The notes below the pieces were generated by a model that had not been told where the DNA came from, ran no database searches, and saw nothing but the letters and a program-made list of their open reading frames with translations. This document shows, one piece after another, positions 34,359 through 43,264 of a DNA stretch of 64,000 nucleotides (position 1 is its first letter; each line of letters begins with the position of its first letter). This stretch comes from Pseudobutyrivibrio sp. OR37 (lineage in GTDB: Bacteria; Bacillota; Clostridia; Lachnospirales; Lachnospiraceae). A program made the translations under genes and the position numbers. The DNA lies in contig NZ_FOQF01000017.1 in the NCBI RefSeq assembly GCF_900113655.1, positions 16,644 to 80,643 on the forward strand, in the 5' to 3' direction.

Positions 34359-35207
34359 TTAGTGCTGAAGTCCACTAGCCCATTTAGTTACAACACAGCC
34401 GTCATCTGTTCCAGATAAAATATCAAACCCGACACCTGAGCCTGATAAATCAGGAGCATAGAAGATGTGTGTATCACCACTTACAGTATCGATTCGATAA
34501 CCTAAACGTGGACACTGAACGCAAACAAAGCTCTGTTCAGTAACATCATCGCCAACAAGACTTGTGTCGGCTGTAAATGTAGCGCCGTTAGCAACAAGAT
34601 AATTATAAACGTCAGATGCTGTATTAAGTCCTCGTGACTGCATCCAAGAACAAATATACTGAGCATTAATGCCATTTGCTATAAATGCGTTTGTATACCA
34701 CGCGCCATTGGTGTTAAGTATTGCATTCTCGCCATAATTAGTATAACCATAAGCTTTCATTTCGTTCAATTCAAATTCAGTAATATCTGAATCATAAATC
34801 AGTTCTGCACCTGAATGGTCAGCATATTGATTAAAACCACCCACGCCGTTAGATAGTAAATAAAAACCACAACAACGACCAGTGCCTATGGTTTCAACAT
34901 AACCATCTGAATGAGTGAATGTTCCATCAGTCTGCCAATACATAGGTGATACTGTTACAGCTGGATTTGCAGCAAAACCTAAAGTTATTAATTCCTGTGA
35001 ATTATAAGACTTTCCACCAATAACTAAGCCGTTAGACTTAATACCTGTTGCTACAAAATCATTTACTACAGTGTTGCTACTATAAGTTGTAGCTACAGCC
35101 TTCTTTGAAGACTTCTTACCCTTTGCTTCAGATGTGATTGATGTACCTGTCACAACAATTGCACATACAAGAGTAAGTGTTAATACTTTTGATAAAAACT
35201 TTTTCAT
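34359..35207 (-). CDS. Secreted protein of unknown function
   Basis: The 282-residue product has a typical signal peptide (KKFLSKVLTLTLVCAIVVTG, cleavage probably after SEA near residue 28) and a short Lys/Ser-rich stretch. The mature part has no family that I know. It contains two Cys-rich points (IGTGRCCGFYLLSNG and FVCVQCPRLGY), aromatic and Gly-rich strands, and a late WASGLQH. The composition suggests an extracellular all-beta or mixed domain, possibly disulphide-bonded. It lies next to the IS3 remnant, has a consensus promoter, and a six-site repeat array stands further upstream; together this suggests an acquired and specially regulated gene. Confidence 0.7.
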   Translation of the reverse strand: MKKFLSKVLTLTLVCAIVVTGTSITSEAKGKKSSKKAVATTYSSNTVVNDFVATGIKSNGLVIGGKSYNSQELITLGFAANPAVTVSPMYWQTDGTFTHSDGYVETIGTGRCCGFYLLSNGVGGFNQYADHSGAELIYDSDITEFELNEMKAYGYTNYGENAILNTNGAWYTNAFIANGINAQYICSWMQSRGLNTASDVYNYLVANGATFTADTSLVGDDVTEQSFVCVQCPRLGYRIDTVSGDTHIFYAPDLSGSGVGFDILSGTDDGCVVTKWASGLQH

Positions 35208-35267
35208 AAAATTGTTACCTACCTTTCATTCCTCGCCAGAGATGTCTAACTATCATTTAATATCGTT

Positions 35268-35297
35268 ATTGTATTCCCACCGCTCGCAAATTGTCAA
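35268..35297 (-). promoter_or_regulatory. Sigma-A promoter of the secreted-protein gene
   Basis: On the minus strand the perfect -35 box TTGACA, an 18-base spacer and TACAAT. The leader would be about 55 nt with an AGGTAGGTAAC ribosome binding site. Confidence 0.72.
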
Positions 35298-35346
35298 TAT
35301 AATTATAACTATTCATATTAAATTCACTAATCAACAATCATTTCCA

Positions 35347-35563
35347 TTATCGCAAACCAACAAAGTTATAGGCTTTACCGCAGGTCTTGTGATAATTAAA
35401 GCAACATAAAACCTCATTTCTTGTGAAATGTCTTTGATTTTTATCACAACACATCTTCCAATCCTTAATCTTTCGTCAACTTGCGATAGAATCACCTTCA
35501 AAGTACCCAAATTTCTATCACAAAAAATCCCGCACCCCGCATAACTCTGTTTTCTTGCGATAA
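35347..35563. repeat. Array of six alternating TTGYGATA sites
   Basis: In the 402-bp gap between the secreted-protein gene and yajC the octamer TTGYGATA occurs six times with strictly alternating orientation: minus at 35347, plus at 35387, minus at 35441, plus at 35481, minus at 35516, plus at 35555. Steps between neighbours are about 40, 54, 40, 35 and 39 bases. No open frame with coding character accounts for the pattern. It could be an operator array for a DNA-binding protein or a set of weak hairpins. Confidence 0.6.
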
Positions 35564-35565
35564 AT

Positions 35566-35597
35566 GAAAAAAAAAGGACTGGCATTAGCCAGTCCCG
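35566..35597 (-). terminator. Intrinsic terminator of yajC
   Basis: On the minus strand GGGACTGGC/GCCAGTCC with the loop TAAT is followed by a run of nine T, 13 bases after the yajC stop codon. Confidence 0.88.
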
Positions 35598-35609
35598 ATA
35601 GTTCATTAT

Positions 35610-35954
35610 TTATTTAGCTTTTTCTTCTGTAGCCTTAACAGCATCCTCAGGCTTTTCGATCTGAGAAATTGCAGCCTTCTGCATTGGAATACGGCAGTTC
35701 TTGTTGCTACCAAATTCTACGATAACAGTTGTGTCATCAGGAATAGCGATAACTACGCCATAGAAACCACTTGTAGTAAGTACTGTATCACCAATTGCAA
35801 GTGCAGACATCATAGCTGTCTTTTCCTTCTGCTCCTTCTGCTGTGGACGAATCATGAAGAAATACATGAATACGAAAAGTACTACTACCCAAATAATTAA
35901 GCTGATTGAACTATTCATACCAGTTGCAGCTAATAACATTCCATTGTTTAACAT
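35610..35954 (-). CDS. yajC: Preprotein translocase accessory subunit YajC
   Basis: YajC is a small membrane partner of SecDF. The 114-residue protein has one membrane helix (SISLIIWVVVLFVFMYFFMI) followed by the family motif RPQQKEQKEKTAMMSALAIG and DTVLTTSGFYGVV, and a charged tail. TAGGAGGATAA precedes the ATG. It is downstream of tgt, the usual order tgt-yajC. Confidence 0.95.
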   Translation of the reverse strand: MLNNGMLLAATGMNSSISLIIWVVVLFVFMYFFMIRPQQKEQKEKTAMMSALAIGDTVLTTSGFYGVVIAIPDDTTVIVEFGSNKNCRIPMQKAAISQIEKPEDAVKATEEKAK

Positions 35955-36061
35955 TAAATTATCCTCCTACTCGTACGGCTCACGCCAAATCACTATAAAA
36001 CATTTTACAAAAATTAGTTGATATACGCAACCAAAAAGCGATATTTAATAATATTTTAATA

Positions 36062-37198
36062 TTATTCTTCTCCTGCTTCCATTGAGGCAAGCTTGTTTTT
36101 CTTGTAGGTAGCAAACATGCCAGCATCAAGTGCGTCTCTAATCTCTTCCATCATTGTATTGTAGAAATATAGATTGTGAAGAACACAAAGTCTCATTCCA
36201 AGCATTTCTTTAGCTTTAAGGAGATGACGGATATATGCTCTAGAATATGTGCGACATGCAGGGCATCCACATCCCTCCTCGATTGGGCGCATATCCTTTT
36301 CGAACTTCTGATTAAAAAGATTGAGCTTACCATGGTTTGTATATACATGACCGTGACGGCCGTTTCGGCTTGGGTAAACGCAATCAAAGAAATCGATTCC
36401 TCGCTCAACAGACTCCAAAATATTTGCTGGAGTACCTACACCCATAAGATATGTAGGCTTGTTCTGTGGAAGATATGGCACTACATGATCAAGAACATCA
36501 TACATCTGCTCATGACTCTCACCAACTGCAAGACCACCTACTGCATAGCCTGGCAAATCAAGCTCTGAAATAATCTTGGCATGTTCGATTCGGATATCAT
36601 TATAAACAGCGCCCTGATTAATACCGAATAAAAGCTGTTCCTTGTTGATGGTATCATCCAAAGAATTAAGGCGAGCCATTTCTGCCTTACATCTATTAAG
36701 CCATCTTGTAGTACGAGCCACGGAATCCTCTACGTATTTGCGTTCTGCAAGAGCTGGTGGACATTCATCAAATGCCATGGCGATAGTAGAACCAAGATTT
36801 GACTGAATCTGCATAGATTCCTCTGGACCCATGAAAATCTTACGACCATCTATGTGAGAATTAAATGTAACTCCCTCTTCCTTGATTTTTCTAATGCCAG
36901 CAAGAGAAAATACCTGGAATCCGCCTGAATCTGTAAGGATTGGCTTGTCCCATGCCATAAATTTATGCAAGCCACCAAGCTCCTTTATAAGCTTATCACC
37001 AGTTCTAACATGAAGATGATAAGTGTTTGAAAGCTCAACCTGTGTCTTGATTTGTCTTAAATCATCTGTGGATACAGCGCCCTTGATAGCAGCTACTGTA
37101 CCAACATTCATGAATACAGGCGTTTCGATTACACCGTGAACAGTATGGAAGCGACCTCGTTTGGCCTTTCCCTCTGTCTTTAATAATTCGTACTTCAA
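36062..37198 (-). CDS. tgt: tRNA-guanine transglycosylase (queuine/preQ1)
   Basis: Tgt exchanges guanine 34 of GUN-anticodon tRNAs for preQ1, the entry to queuosine. The catalytic aspartates are in LTDSGGFQVFSL and FFDCVYPSRNGRHGHVYT; the zinc site is GCGCPACRTYSRAYIRH with the late His of CVLHNLYFYN. Length 378 is normal. There is no ATG: translation most likely starts at the TTG at 37198 (KYELLKTEGKAKRG), which overlaps the aroC stop codon, so the two are coupled. AAGGAG lies about 13 bases upstream. yajC follows. Confidence 0.96.
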   Translation of the reverse strand: MKYELLKTEGKAKRGRFHTVHGVIETPVFMNVGTVAAIKGAVSTDDLRQIKTQVELSNTYHLHVRTGDKLIKELGGLHKFMAWDKPILTDSGGFQVFSLAGIRKIKEEGVTFNSHIDGRKIFMGPEESMQIQSNLGSTIAMAFDECPPALAERKYVEDSVARTTRWLNRCKAEMARLNSLDDTINKEQLLFGINQGAVYNDIRIEHAKIISELDLPGYAVGGLAVGESHEQMYDVLDHVVPYLPQNKPTYLMGVGTPANILESVERGIDFFDCVYPSRNGRHGHVYTNHGKLNLFNQKFEKDMRPIEEGCGCPACRTYSRAYIRHLLKAKEMLGMRLCVLHNLYFYNTMMEEIRDALDAGMFATYKKNKLASMEAGEE

Positions 37199-38289
37199 TT
37201 CTTATAAAACTCCTTAATATAATCTAATCTATCTGTCATGTGAGAGAACAATGCGTCACAAATAGTAAGTGCGCACATCGCCTCCACAACAACTACCGCT
37301 CTAGGCACGATTACAGGATCATGTCTTCCATGTATTTCTATTTTTGTATTTTCATGCTTTTCATTAACTGTAGCTTGTTTCTGAGAAATAGATGGAGTAG
37401 GCTTGATAGCACATCTAACAATGATATCATCCCCATCTGATATGCCACCAAGTATACCACCGCTATGATTGGTGAGCTTAGCTACCTTGTTGCCATCCAT
37501 GATAAATTTATCATTGTTAATACTGCCTACAGTCTTTGATACTGCAAAGCCATCTCCAATCTCAACACCCTTAACAGCGCCAATTGATACTAGCGCCTTT
37601 GCAAGACATGCATCTAATTTATCGAAAACAGGATCACCAACTCCCGCTGGAACACCTGTGATTAAACATTCTATTACTCCGCCAGCGCTATCATTGTTTA
37701 GCATGCAGGCTTCAAGATATTCCTCAGCCTTTTTGGCAGCTGTAGGGTCTGGCATACATAATGGATTGTTGTCTCTTTCAGAAAGGTCAAAATCATAAAT
37801 CTTAACATCTCCAATAGACTTTGTATAAGCGCAAACAGTAATTCCAAGCTCAGATAAAAGCTTGGCACAAATAGCACCTGCAGCAACTCGACCTATGGTT
37901 TCTCTTCCAGAGGAACGGCCGCCACCTCTGTAGTCGCGAATGCCATATTTTTCGATAAAACCATAATCAGCATGGCCAGGTCTAAAGGTAGTGGCAATAT
38001 TTCCATAATCCTTTGAATGTTGATCTGTATTTTCTACCATAACTGATATAGGTGTTCCTGTAGTGACACCCTCAAAAACACCAGATAAAATGGAAACCTT
38101 GTCTGCTTCAGCACGAGCTGTGGTGAATTTTGACTGACCAGGCTTTCTTCGATCAAGATATATCTGAATATCATGTTCATCTAATTTCATGCCTGCTGGT
38201 ATTCCATCAATCACAGCACCAATAGCCTTACCGTGAGACTCGCCCCATGTAGTAACCGTAATTCTACTTCCGAAAGTTGAACCTGCCAT
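37195..38289 (-). CDS. aroC: Chorismate synthase
   Basis: Chorismate synthase converts EPSP to chorismate with reduced flavin, the last step of the shikimate pathway. The 364-residue protein carries the family signatures GESHGKAIGAVIDGIPAG, FRPGHADYGFIEKYGIRDYR, GGGRSSGRETIGRVAAGA and AKLTNHSGGILGGISDGD with CAIKPTPSI. Two ATG codons are adjacent; the second, at 38289, is five bases from GGGAGG and is preferred. Unusually, the neighbour is tgt rather than another aro gene. Confidence 0.97.
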   Translation of the reverse strand: MAGSTFGSRITVTTWGESHGKAIGAVIDGIPAGMKLDEHDIQIYLDRRKPGQSKFTTARAEADKVSILSGVFEGVTTGTPISVMVENTDQHSKDYGNIATTFRPGHADYGFIEKYGIRDYRGGGRSSGRETIGRVAAGAICAKLLSELGITVCAYTKSIGDVKIYDFDLSERDNNPLCMPDPTAAKKAEEYLEACMLNNDSAGGVIECLITGVPAGVGDPVFDKLDACLAKALVSIGAVKGVEIGDGFAVSKTVGSINNDKFIMDGNKVAKLTNHSGGILGGISDGDDIIVRCAIKPTPSISQKQATVNEKHENTKIEIHGRHDPVIVPRAVVVVEAMCALTICDALFSHMTDRLDYIKEFYKN

Positions 38290-38310
38290 CATTACCTCCC
38301 TACGTCCTAT

Positions 38311-38341
38311 AAAAAAAGGGCTGACCTGTCGTCAGCCCTTA
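38311..38341 (-). terminator. Intrinsic terminator of the lactonase gene
   Basis: On the minus strand AAGGGCTGAC/GTCAGCCCTT with the loop GACAG or similar is followed by TTTTTT. It lies just after the lactonase stop codon and upstream of aroC. Confidence 0.87.
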
Positions 38342-38348
38342 CAACAAG

Positions 38349-39404
38349 CTATTTAATCTTCACAACAACAATGCTATTAGGCTTAGCAATTCTGATTGGT
38401 GCATTCTGCATTAATGAATGACCTGCCTTTTTGTCGATAGTAAAGCTACGAATTTCATTAGTATCATGATTCAATGAAAGGTAGTATTTATCACCTGGCA
38501 ATACAGCAAAGCTCTTTGGATAATCACCGCTAATAAAGCTGTGTGAGAAATATTTAATCTTTCCTGATCTAGGGTCTCTTTCGTACATACAAATAGCATT
38601 AAGTCCATCAACGCTAGCATAGAGGAATTTATCATCATCACCAAATTTGATATTTGTTCCTGTACTGATTTCCTCGTCAACACCAACAAGTAAAGATACA
38701 GTCTGGATACATTCGAAATCTGGATGATCCTCGATAATATGATAATCGTAAACTAAAATCTCATTAGACATTTCAGTGATAACGTAAGCATACTTACCAT
38801 CCTGAGAGAACTTCATCTTAAGTGGAGCTGAGCCCATTGTACATCTAACGATATCAACAAGTCTAAGCTTACCTAATTCATAGTCTACCTCGTAGATTTT
38901 AATCTGATGTAAACCATTCTCTACTACGCAAAGGAATCTTTCATCCTTTGTAAGCTCTACGCAAGTACAGTGTGGGTAAAGTGGTCTATCAGCAACTGAT
39001 TTACCGATACCCTGATGGAAAATACCATCTGCTATTCCTCCGATGGAACCATCTTCATTTAACTTCATCATAGTTACACGACCATCGTGATAGCCTGCAA
39101 CGAATAAGTATCTATTCTGTGAATCAACGCAAAGGTTACAACCTCTCATGCCGCCGACCCATTCCTGATTCATCTTTTCCAAATCACCATTTTCAAGAAT
39201 CTTGAAGGCTGCTACACCTTCATCGGCGATTGAATAAAGGAATTTGTTATCATGTGAATTAATAATGTCTGATGGGTTATTAATAGGCGCTACGCTCTGT
39301 TCTGTCATTACTCCTGTGTTAGGGTCAACGTCGTAAACATAAATACCAACGCTAGTCTCGTGTGTGTAAGTGCCTACATAAGCTACATATTTACTATCTG
39401 CCAT
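38349..39404 (-). CDS. Lactonase family beta-propeller, 6-phosphogluconolactonase-like
   Basis: A seven-bladed propeller of 351 residues of the Pgl/YkgB type. It starts with YVAYVGTYTHETSVGIYVYD, which is characteristic, and has repeated blade motifs such as DSQNRYLFVAGYHDGRVTM, KDERFLCVVENGLHQIKIY and DGKYAYVITEMSNEILVYD. Family members hydrolyse 6-phosphogluconolactone in the pentose phosphate pathway, but many relatives are uncharacterised lactonases, and no other pathway gene is adjacent. CGAGGAGAA precedes the ATG. It appears to be transcribed alone, ending at a strong terminator. Confidence 0.87.
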   Translation of the reverse strand: MADSKYVAYVGTYTHETSVGIYVYDVDPNTGVMTEQSVAPINNPSDIINSHDNKFLYSIADEGVAAFKILENGDLEKMNQEWVGGMRGCNLCVDSQNRYLFVAGYHDGRVTMMKLNEDGSIGGIADGIFHQGIGKSVADRPLYPHCTCVELTKDERFLCVVENGLHQIKIYEVDYELGKLRLVDIVRCTMGSAPLKMKFSQDGKYAYVITEMSNEILVYDYHIIEDHPDFECIQTVSLLVGVDEEISTGTNIKFGDDDKFLYASVDGLNAICMYERDPRSGKIKYFSHSFISGDYPKSFAVLPGDKYYLSLNHDTNEIRSFTIDKKAGHSLMQNAPIRIAKPNSIVVVKIK

Positions 39405-39428
39405 TTGTATTCTCCTCGTAACTAAATC

Positions 39429-40655
39429 TTAAGCTTCTTTTCTTCTTAGAATATCAAATTCATCAGGTGTAACACTTAATTTAATAAATAGCTTTTGCTT
39501 TGGATGTGGACAAGAATCCATATCCTCTCCCTCTTCATTTTTAATTCCAAGAACTTCTACCTCTATATTATCTCCGTTTGGCTTCATAATTTCAATAGTT
39601 TCACCTACTGAAAATTTATTACGCTGCTCAATTTCGAAGAAATCATCGGCATCTTTTGCTCCAGCTATTCCTAAATAGGTATAACCAATATTATAAGTAT
39701 TATTATCATAAATCTGAGATTCCTCAGATGGCTTACCATAGAAAAATCCTGTTGTAAACTGACGATATGTGCAAGCAGCAATCTGCTCCTTATACCAGTC
39801 TAAGTTAGCAAGATATTTGTCCTCGGATTCCATACAATCATCAATAGCCTTGCGATAGGTGCGGGCAACAGTGGCAACGTAAAGTGCTGTCTTCATACGT
39901 CCCTCAATCTTAAAGCTGTCGATTCCTGATGAAAGTAAATCAGGGATATGCTCTATCATGCAAAGGTCCTTTGAGTTAAAGATGTATGTACCGCGCTCAT
40001 TTTCATAAACTGGAAGATATTCTCCAGGACGCTGCTCCTCAACAACAGCATACTTCCATCTGCAAGGATGAGTACATGCACCCTGATTAGCATCTCTTCC
40101 TGTAAAATAGTTTGATAACAGGCATCTACCAGAATAAGAAATGCACATAGCACCATGAATGAATGTTTCGATTTCAAGGTCATCTGGAATGTTTGCTCTG
40201 ATTTCCTTAATCTCTGCAAGAGAAAGCTCTCTGGCAGAAACAACACGCTTTGCACCAAGGTCATACCAGAACTTGTATGTACCAAAGTTAGTGTTATTTG
40301 CCTGAGTACTGATATGTCTTTCAATATCAGGGCATATTTCTTTTGCAAGCATGAAGATTGCAGGGTCTGCAATGATAAGAGCATCTGGCTTAATTTCCTT
40401 AAGCTCTTCGAAATACTCCCTAACGCCCTCTAAATCTCCATTATGAGCAAGGATATTTGCTGTAACATATACCTTGACGCCATGCTCATGGGCAAATCTA
40501 ATACCCTCGATCATGTCTTCCTTAGAGAAATTCTTTGCCTTAGCTCTAAGGCCATAAACCTCTCCACCAATATAAACTGCATCTGCTCCATAAATAACTG
40601 CAACCTTTAAAACTTCCAGGCTGCTGGCTGGAACTAGTAATTCTGTTTCTCTCAT
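39429..40655 (-). CDS. trhP: Peptidase U32-family protein, tRNA U34 hydroxylation (TrhP-like)
   Basis: The U32 signature is complete: ETFIHGAMCISYSGRCLLSN followed by the Cys-containing GACTHPCRWKY. These cysteines are thought to hold an iron-sulphur cluster. The 408-residue length and the C-terminal domain (FSVGETIEIMKPNGDNIEVE) match the YegQ/YrrO group. In Bacillus subtilis YrrN/YrrO (TrhP) form 5-hydroxyuridine at tRNA position 34 from prephenate, and YrrM (TrmR) methylates it. The yrrM-type gene here overlaps the start by four bases, which supports the same role. Protease activity is not expected. Confidence 0.88.
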   Translation of the reverse strand: MRETELLVPASSLEVLKVAVIYGADAVYIGGEVYGLRAKAKNFSKEDMIEGIRFAHEHGVKVYVTANILAHNGDLEGVREYFEELKEIKPDALIIADPAIFMLAKEICPDIERHISTQANNTNFGTYKFWYDLGAKRVVSARELSLAEIKEIRANIPDDLEIETFIHGAMCISYSGRCLLSNYFTGRDANQGACTHPCRWKYAVVEEQRPGEYLPVYENERGTYIFNSKDLCMIEHIPDLLSSGIDSFKIEGRMKTALYVATVARTYRKAIDDCMESEDKYLANLDWYKEQIAACTYRQFTTGFFYGKPSEESQIYDNNTYNIGYTYLGIAGAKDADDFFEIEQRNKFSVGETIEIMKPNGDNIEVEVLGIKNEEGEDMDSCPHPKQKLFIKLSVTPDEFDILRRKEA

Positions 40656-41299
40656 TTCTTTCCTTTCACACTAATACTAACTCCATCCCCCAATGGTAAA
40701 ATCGTAGTAGTATAGCCTTCATCATGGGTTAGCTGGTAGAGATAATCACGCATCCTCTTATGGATGGTTCGATTACGTCTTGTAATTGCATATCTGGATT
40801 CGATGATATCGCCATCCTGTAATACATTATCTGTAACGATAACTCCGCCATCAGCTGTAAGACGCTTAATCTCTGGCCAAAAATTAATATATTGGCCTTT
40901 CGCTGCATCCATGAATACAAAATCGTAAGGCCCTTCTAAGGTAGGAAGAATCTCCATCGCATCGCCCTCGAGCAAGGTGATTTGATTCTCTAAACCCATA
41001 TTTTTAATATTTTCATTTGCAATAGGAATTCTTGGGGCGTAATTTTCAATCGTAGTGATTGGAACATCCTCTCCCGCACAGGTTGCCATGAGGCAAGCGG
41101 AAAATCCTACCGCAGCTCCTACCTCCAAAATCCTCTTAGGCTGATTCATTTTAATCAAGGTCATAAGAAGATTAATGGTCTCGTCTCTAATGATTGGAAC
41201 GTAATTTGCTCTAGCTTCCTTTCGGATGGCTGAAAGCCCCTCATTCAATTCAGGATAGAGACTGTTTAGGTAGGTAGTATATCTTTCATCAACTATCAT
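40652..41299 (-). CDS. trmR: O-methyltransferase, tRNA 5-hydroxyuridine methyltransferase (TrmR-like)
   Basis: A class I SAM-dependent O-methyltransferase of the caffeoyl-CoA family, 215 residues. Motif I is RILEVGAAVGFSACLMATCA, the acidic SAM contact follows in ITTIENYAPR, and the metal-binding region is FVFMDAAKGQYINF with GGVIVTDNVLQDG. B. subtilis YrrM (TrmR) makes 5-methoxyuridine at tRNA wobble position 34. The U32 gene that would make its substrate is directly downstream with a four-base overlap. RNase J is one base upstream. Confidence 0.88.
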   Translation of the reverse strand: MIVDERYTTYLNSLYPELNEGLSAIRKEARANYVPIIRDETINLLMTLIKMNQPKRILEVGAAVGFSACLMATCAGEDVPITTIENYAPRIPIANENIKNMGLENQITLLEGDAMEILPTLEGPYDFVFMDAAKGQYINFWPEIKRLTADGGVIVTDNVLQDGDIIESRYAITRRNRTIHKRMRDYLYQLTHDEGYTTTILPLGDGVSISVKGKK

Positions 41300-41300
41300 T

Positions 41301-42977
41301 TTATACTTCCATAATGATTGGAATAATCATAGGACGACGCTGTGTTTCATGCCATACGAAATCAGAAAGATTATCTCTGATATCACCCTTAATTTTGTTC
41401 CAATCAGTAATATTTTTTTCTTGCAAAACATCCATTGTGTCAGACAATACTGCTCTTGCGCTTTCCATTAAATCCTCAGAATCTCTAACATATACGAAAC
41501 CACGAGAAACAATATCTGGACCTGCAAGCACTGTGCCTGATGCACTATCAAGTGTAAGCACAACGATGATAATACCATCTTCAGCAAGCTTCTGTCTGTC
41601 ACGAAGAACGATATTACCTACATCACCGACACCAATACCATCAACCATGATAGCGCCTGTGTGAACATGACCTGCTATCTTAGAGTAATTATCTCCAAGC
41701 TCAAGGACATCACCTGAACGGATAATTTTAATGTGGTCATGATCCCAGCCTAAGCTTTCTGCAATTCTTGCCTGAGCCATCAAATGCTTGTACTCACCAT
41801 GAACAGGAATTGAAAATTGAGGACGTACCAATGAATAGATAAGCTTGATTTCTTCGGCGCAAGCATGTCCTGAAACATGAACATCCTGCATAACGATTTC
41901 AGCTCCACGCATAGTTAAATCGTTGATAACATTTGAAACCGCCTTCTCATTACCAGGGATTGGATGAGAAGAAAATACAATCATATCACCTGGCTTAATC
42001 TGAACCTTTTTGTGAGTTCCGTTAGCCATACGAGAAAGGGCTGCCATTGATTCACCCTGTGAACCAGTTGTAACAAGAACGACCTTTTCATCTGGATAAG
42101 ACTTAAGTGATTCGATATCGATAAGTGTATTGTCAGGGATATGTAAATATCCAAGCTTTGACGCTGTTTCGATGGTATTGACCATTGAACGGCCTTCTAC
42201 ACATACCTTACGTCCATATTTATCTGCTGAGTTAATAATCTGCTGAACTCTATCAACATTTGAAGCGAAGGTTGCGATAATGATACGGCTTCTATCGTTG
42301 TCTGCGAAGATTGAATCGATAGTCTTACCAACAGTCTTTTCTGAGGCTGTAAAGCCTGGGCGCTCTGCGTTTGTAGAATCGCACATAAGAGCAAGTACAC
42401 CCTTTTTACCAATTTCACCTAAGCGCTGTAAATCGATTGGATCACCATAAACTGGTGTATAATCAACCTTAAAATCGCCTGTATGCACAACTATTCCAGC
42501 TGGCGAATAAATAGCAAGAGCTGCAGCATCCTGAATACTGTGATTTGTACGGATAAACTCAACTCTGAAATCGCCGGCATTAATATGTGTGCCATATTTA
42601 ACAACTTTACGCTTAACCTTTGTAAGCATCTTGTGTTCTTCAAGCTTATGTTCAATCAAGCCATTTGTAAGCTTTGTAGAATAAATAGGACAAACATTAA
42701 GATCCTTAAACACATAAGGGATAGCACCGATATGATCCTCGTGACCATGAGTGATAAAGAATCCCTTTAATTTATCCTGATTATCTTTAAGATATGTTAT
42801 ATCTGGAATAACCAGATCCACGCCCAACATATCATCCTCAGGGAAGGAAAGTCCGCAATCCACCACGATAATACTGTCTTTGTACTCAAAAGCAGTAATA
42901 TTCATGCCGATTTGCTCAAGACCACCTAGTGGAATAATCTTTAGCCTTTCAGCTTTATTTTCAGTTTTCTTTTTCAA
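41301..42977 (-). CDS. rnj: Ribonuclease J
   Basis: RNase J is a metallo-beta-lactamase/beta-CASP ribonuclease with 5'-exonuclease and endonuclease activity, central to mRNA decay and rRNA processing in Firmicutes. The zinc motif is GFFITHGHEDHIGAIPYV; further metal ligands are in VVHTGDFKVDYTP and in VHVSGHACAEEI. The beta-CASP part contains VTTGSQGESMAALSRMANG and IPVHGEYKHLMAQARIAESL. Length 558 is that of the family. Translation starts at a TTG (42977) placed behind AGGAGGTTA. Confidence 0.96.
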   Translation of the reverse strand: MKKKTENKAERLKIIPLGGLEQIGMNITAFEYKDSIIVVDCGLSFPEDDMLGVDLVIPDITYLKDNQDKLKGFFITHGHEDHIGAIPYVFKDLNVCPIYSTKLTNGLIEHKLEEHKMLTKVKRKVVKYGTHINAGDFRVEFIRTNHSIQDAAALAIYSPAGIVVHTGDFKVDYTPVYGDPIDLQRLGEIGKKGVLALMCDSTNAERPGFTASEKTVGKTIDSIFADNDRSRIIIATFASNVDRVQQIINSADKYGRKVCVEGRSMVNTIETASKLGYLHIPDNTLIDIESLKSYPDEKVVLVTTGSQGESMAALSRMANGTHKKVQIKPGDMIVFSSHPIPGNEKAVSNVINDLTMRGAEIVMQDVHVSGHACAEEIKLIYSLVRPQFSIPVHGEYKHLMAQARIAESLGWDHDHIKIIRSGDVLELGDNYSKIAGHVHTGAIMVDGIGVGDVGNIVLRDRQKLAEDGIIIVVLTLDSASGTVLAGPDIVSRGFVYVRDSEDLMESARAVLSDTMDVLQEKNITDWNKIKGDIRDNLSDFVWHETQRRPMIIPIIMEV

Positions 42978-42999
42978 AAAATAACCTCCTAATTAATAA

Positions 43000-43263
43000 T
43001 TAAAAATCCAAGTCGGCATCCTCACCAACTAACTCATCAAATATTTTTGCTACAGCCTCAAATTCAACGTCATCCTCTACAAACTCGTAGACAACCTCGT
43101 TATCATCTGTTGAGACTTCCTTGAGAATAGATGCTTCAGCATCCTCCTCTTCATTATCATTATCGCATACCAATAAATATTTGTTGCCAGAAAGCATAGT
43201 CTCTTCTACAACAAATAGCTTAATATCATTTCCATCTTCGCCTGGTAATATAATTGGTTCCAT
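43000..43263 (-). CDS. DUF1292 protein (YrzB family)
   Basis: A small acidic protein of 87 residues. The start MEPIILPGEDGNDIKLFVVE and the middle GNKYLLVCDNDNEEEDAEAS with EVVYEFVEDDVEFEAVAKIF fit DUF1292. Function is unknown, but the gene is consistently found after ireB and ruvX in Firmicutes, as here. I start at the ATG at 43263, six bases after ATAGGAGTT; the longer frame would overlap ruvX. Confidence 0.9.
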   Translation of the reverse strand: MEPIILPGEDGNDIKLFVVEETMLSGNKYLLVCDNDNEEEDAEASILKEVSTDDNEVVYEFVEDDVEFEAVAKIFDELVGEDADLDF

Positions 43264-43264
43264 A

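Noticed and set aside
35347..35563. CRISPR array
   Set aside because: Repeat units are only eight bases, alternate in orientation, spacers vary from about 27 to 46 bases, and no cas gene is present.
35331..35606. Minus-strand open frame of 91 residues upstream of the secreted-protein gene
   Set aside because: It starts inside the yajC terminator, lacks a ribosome binding site and merely spans the TTGYGATA array.
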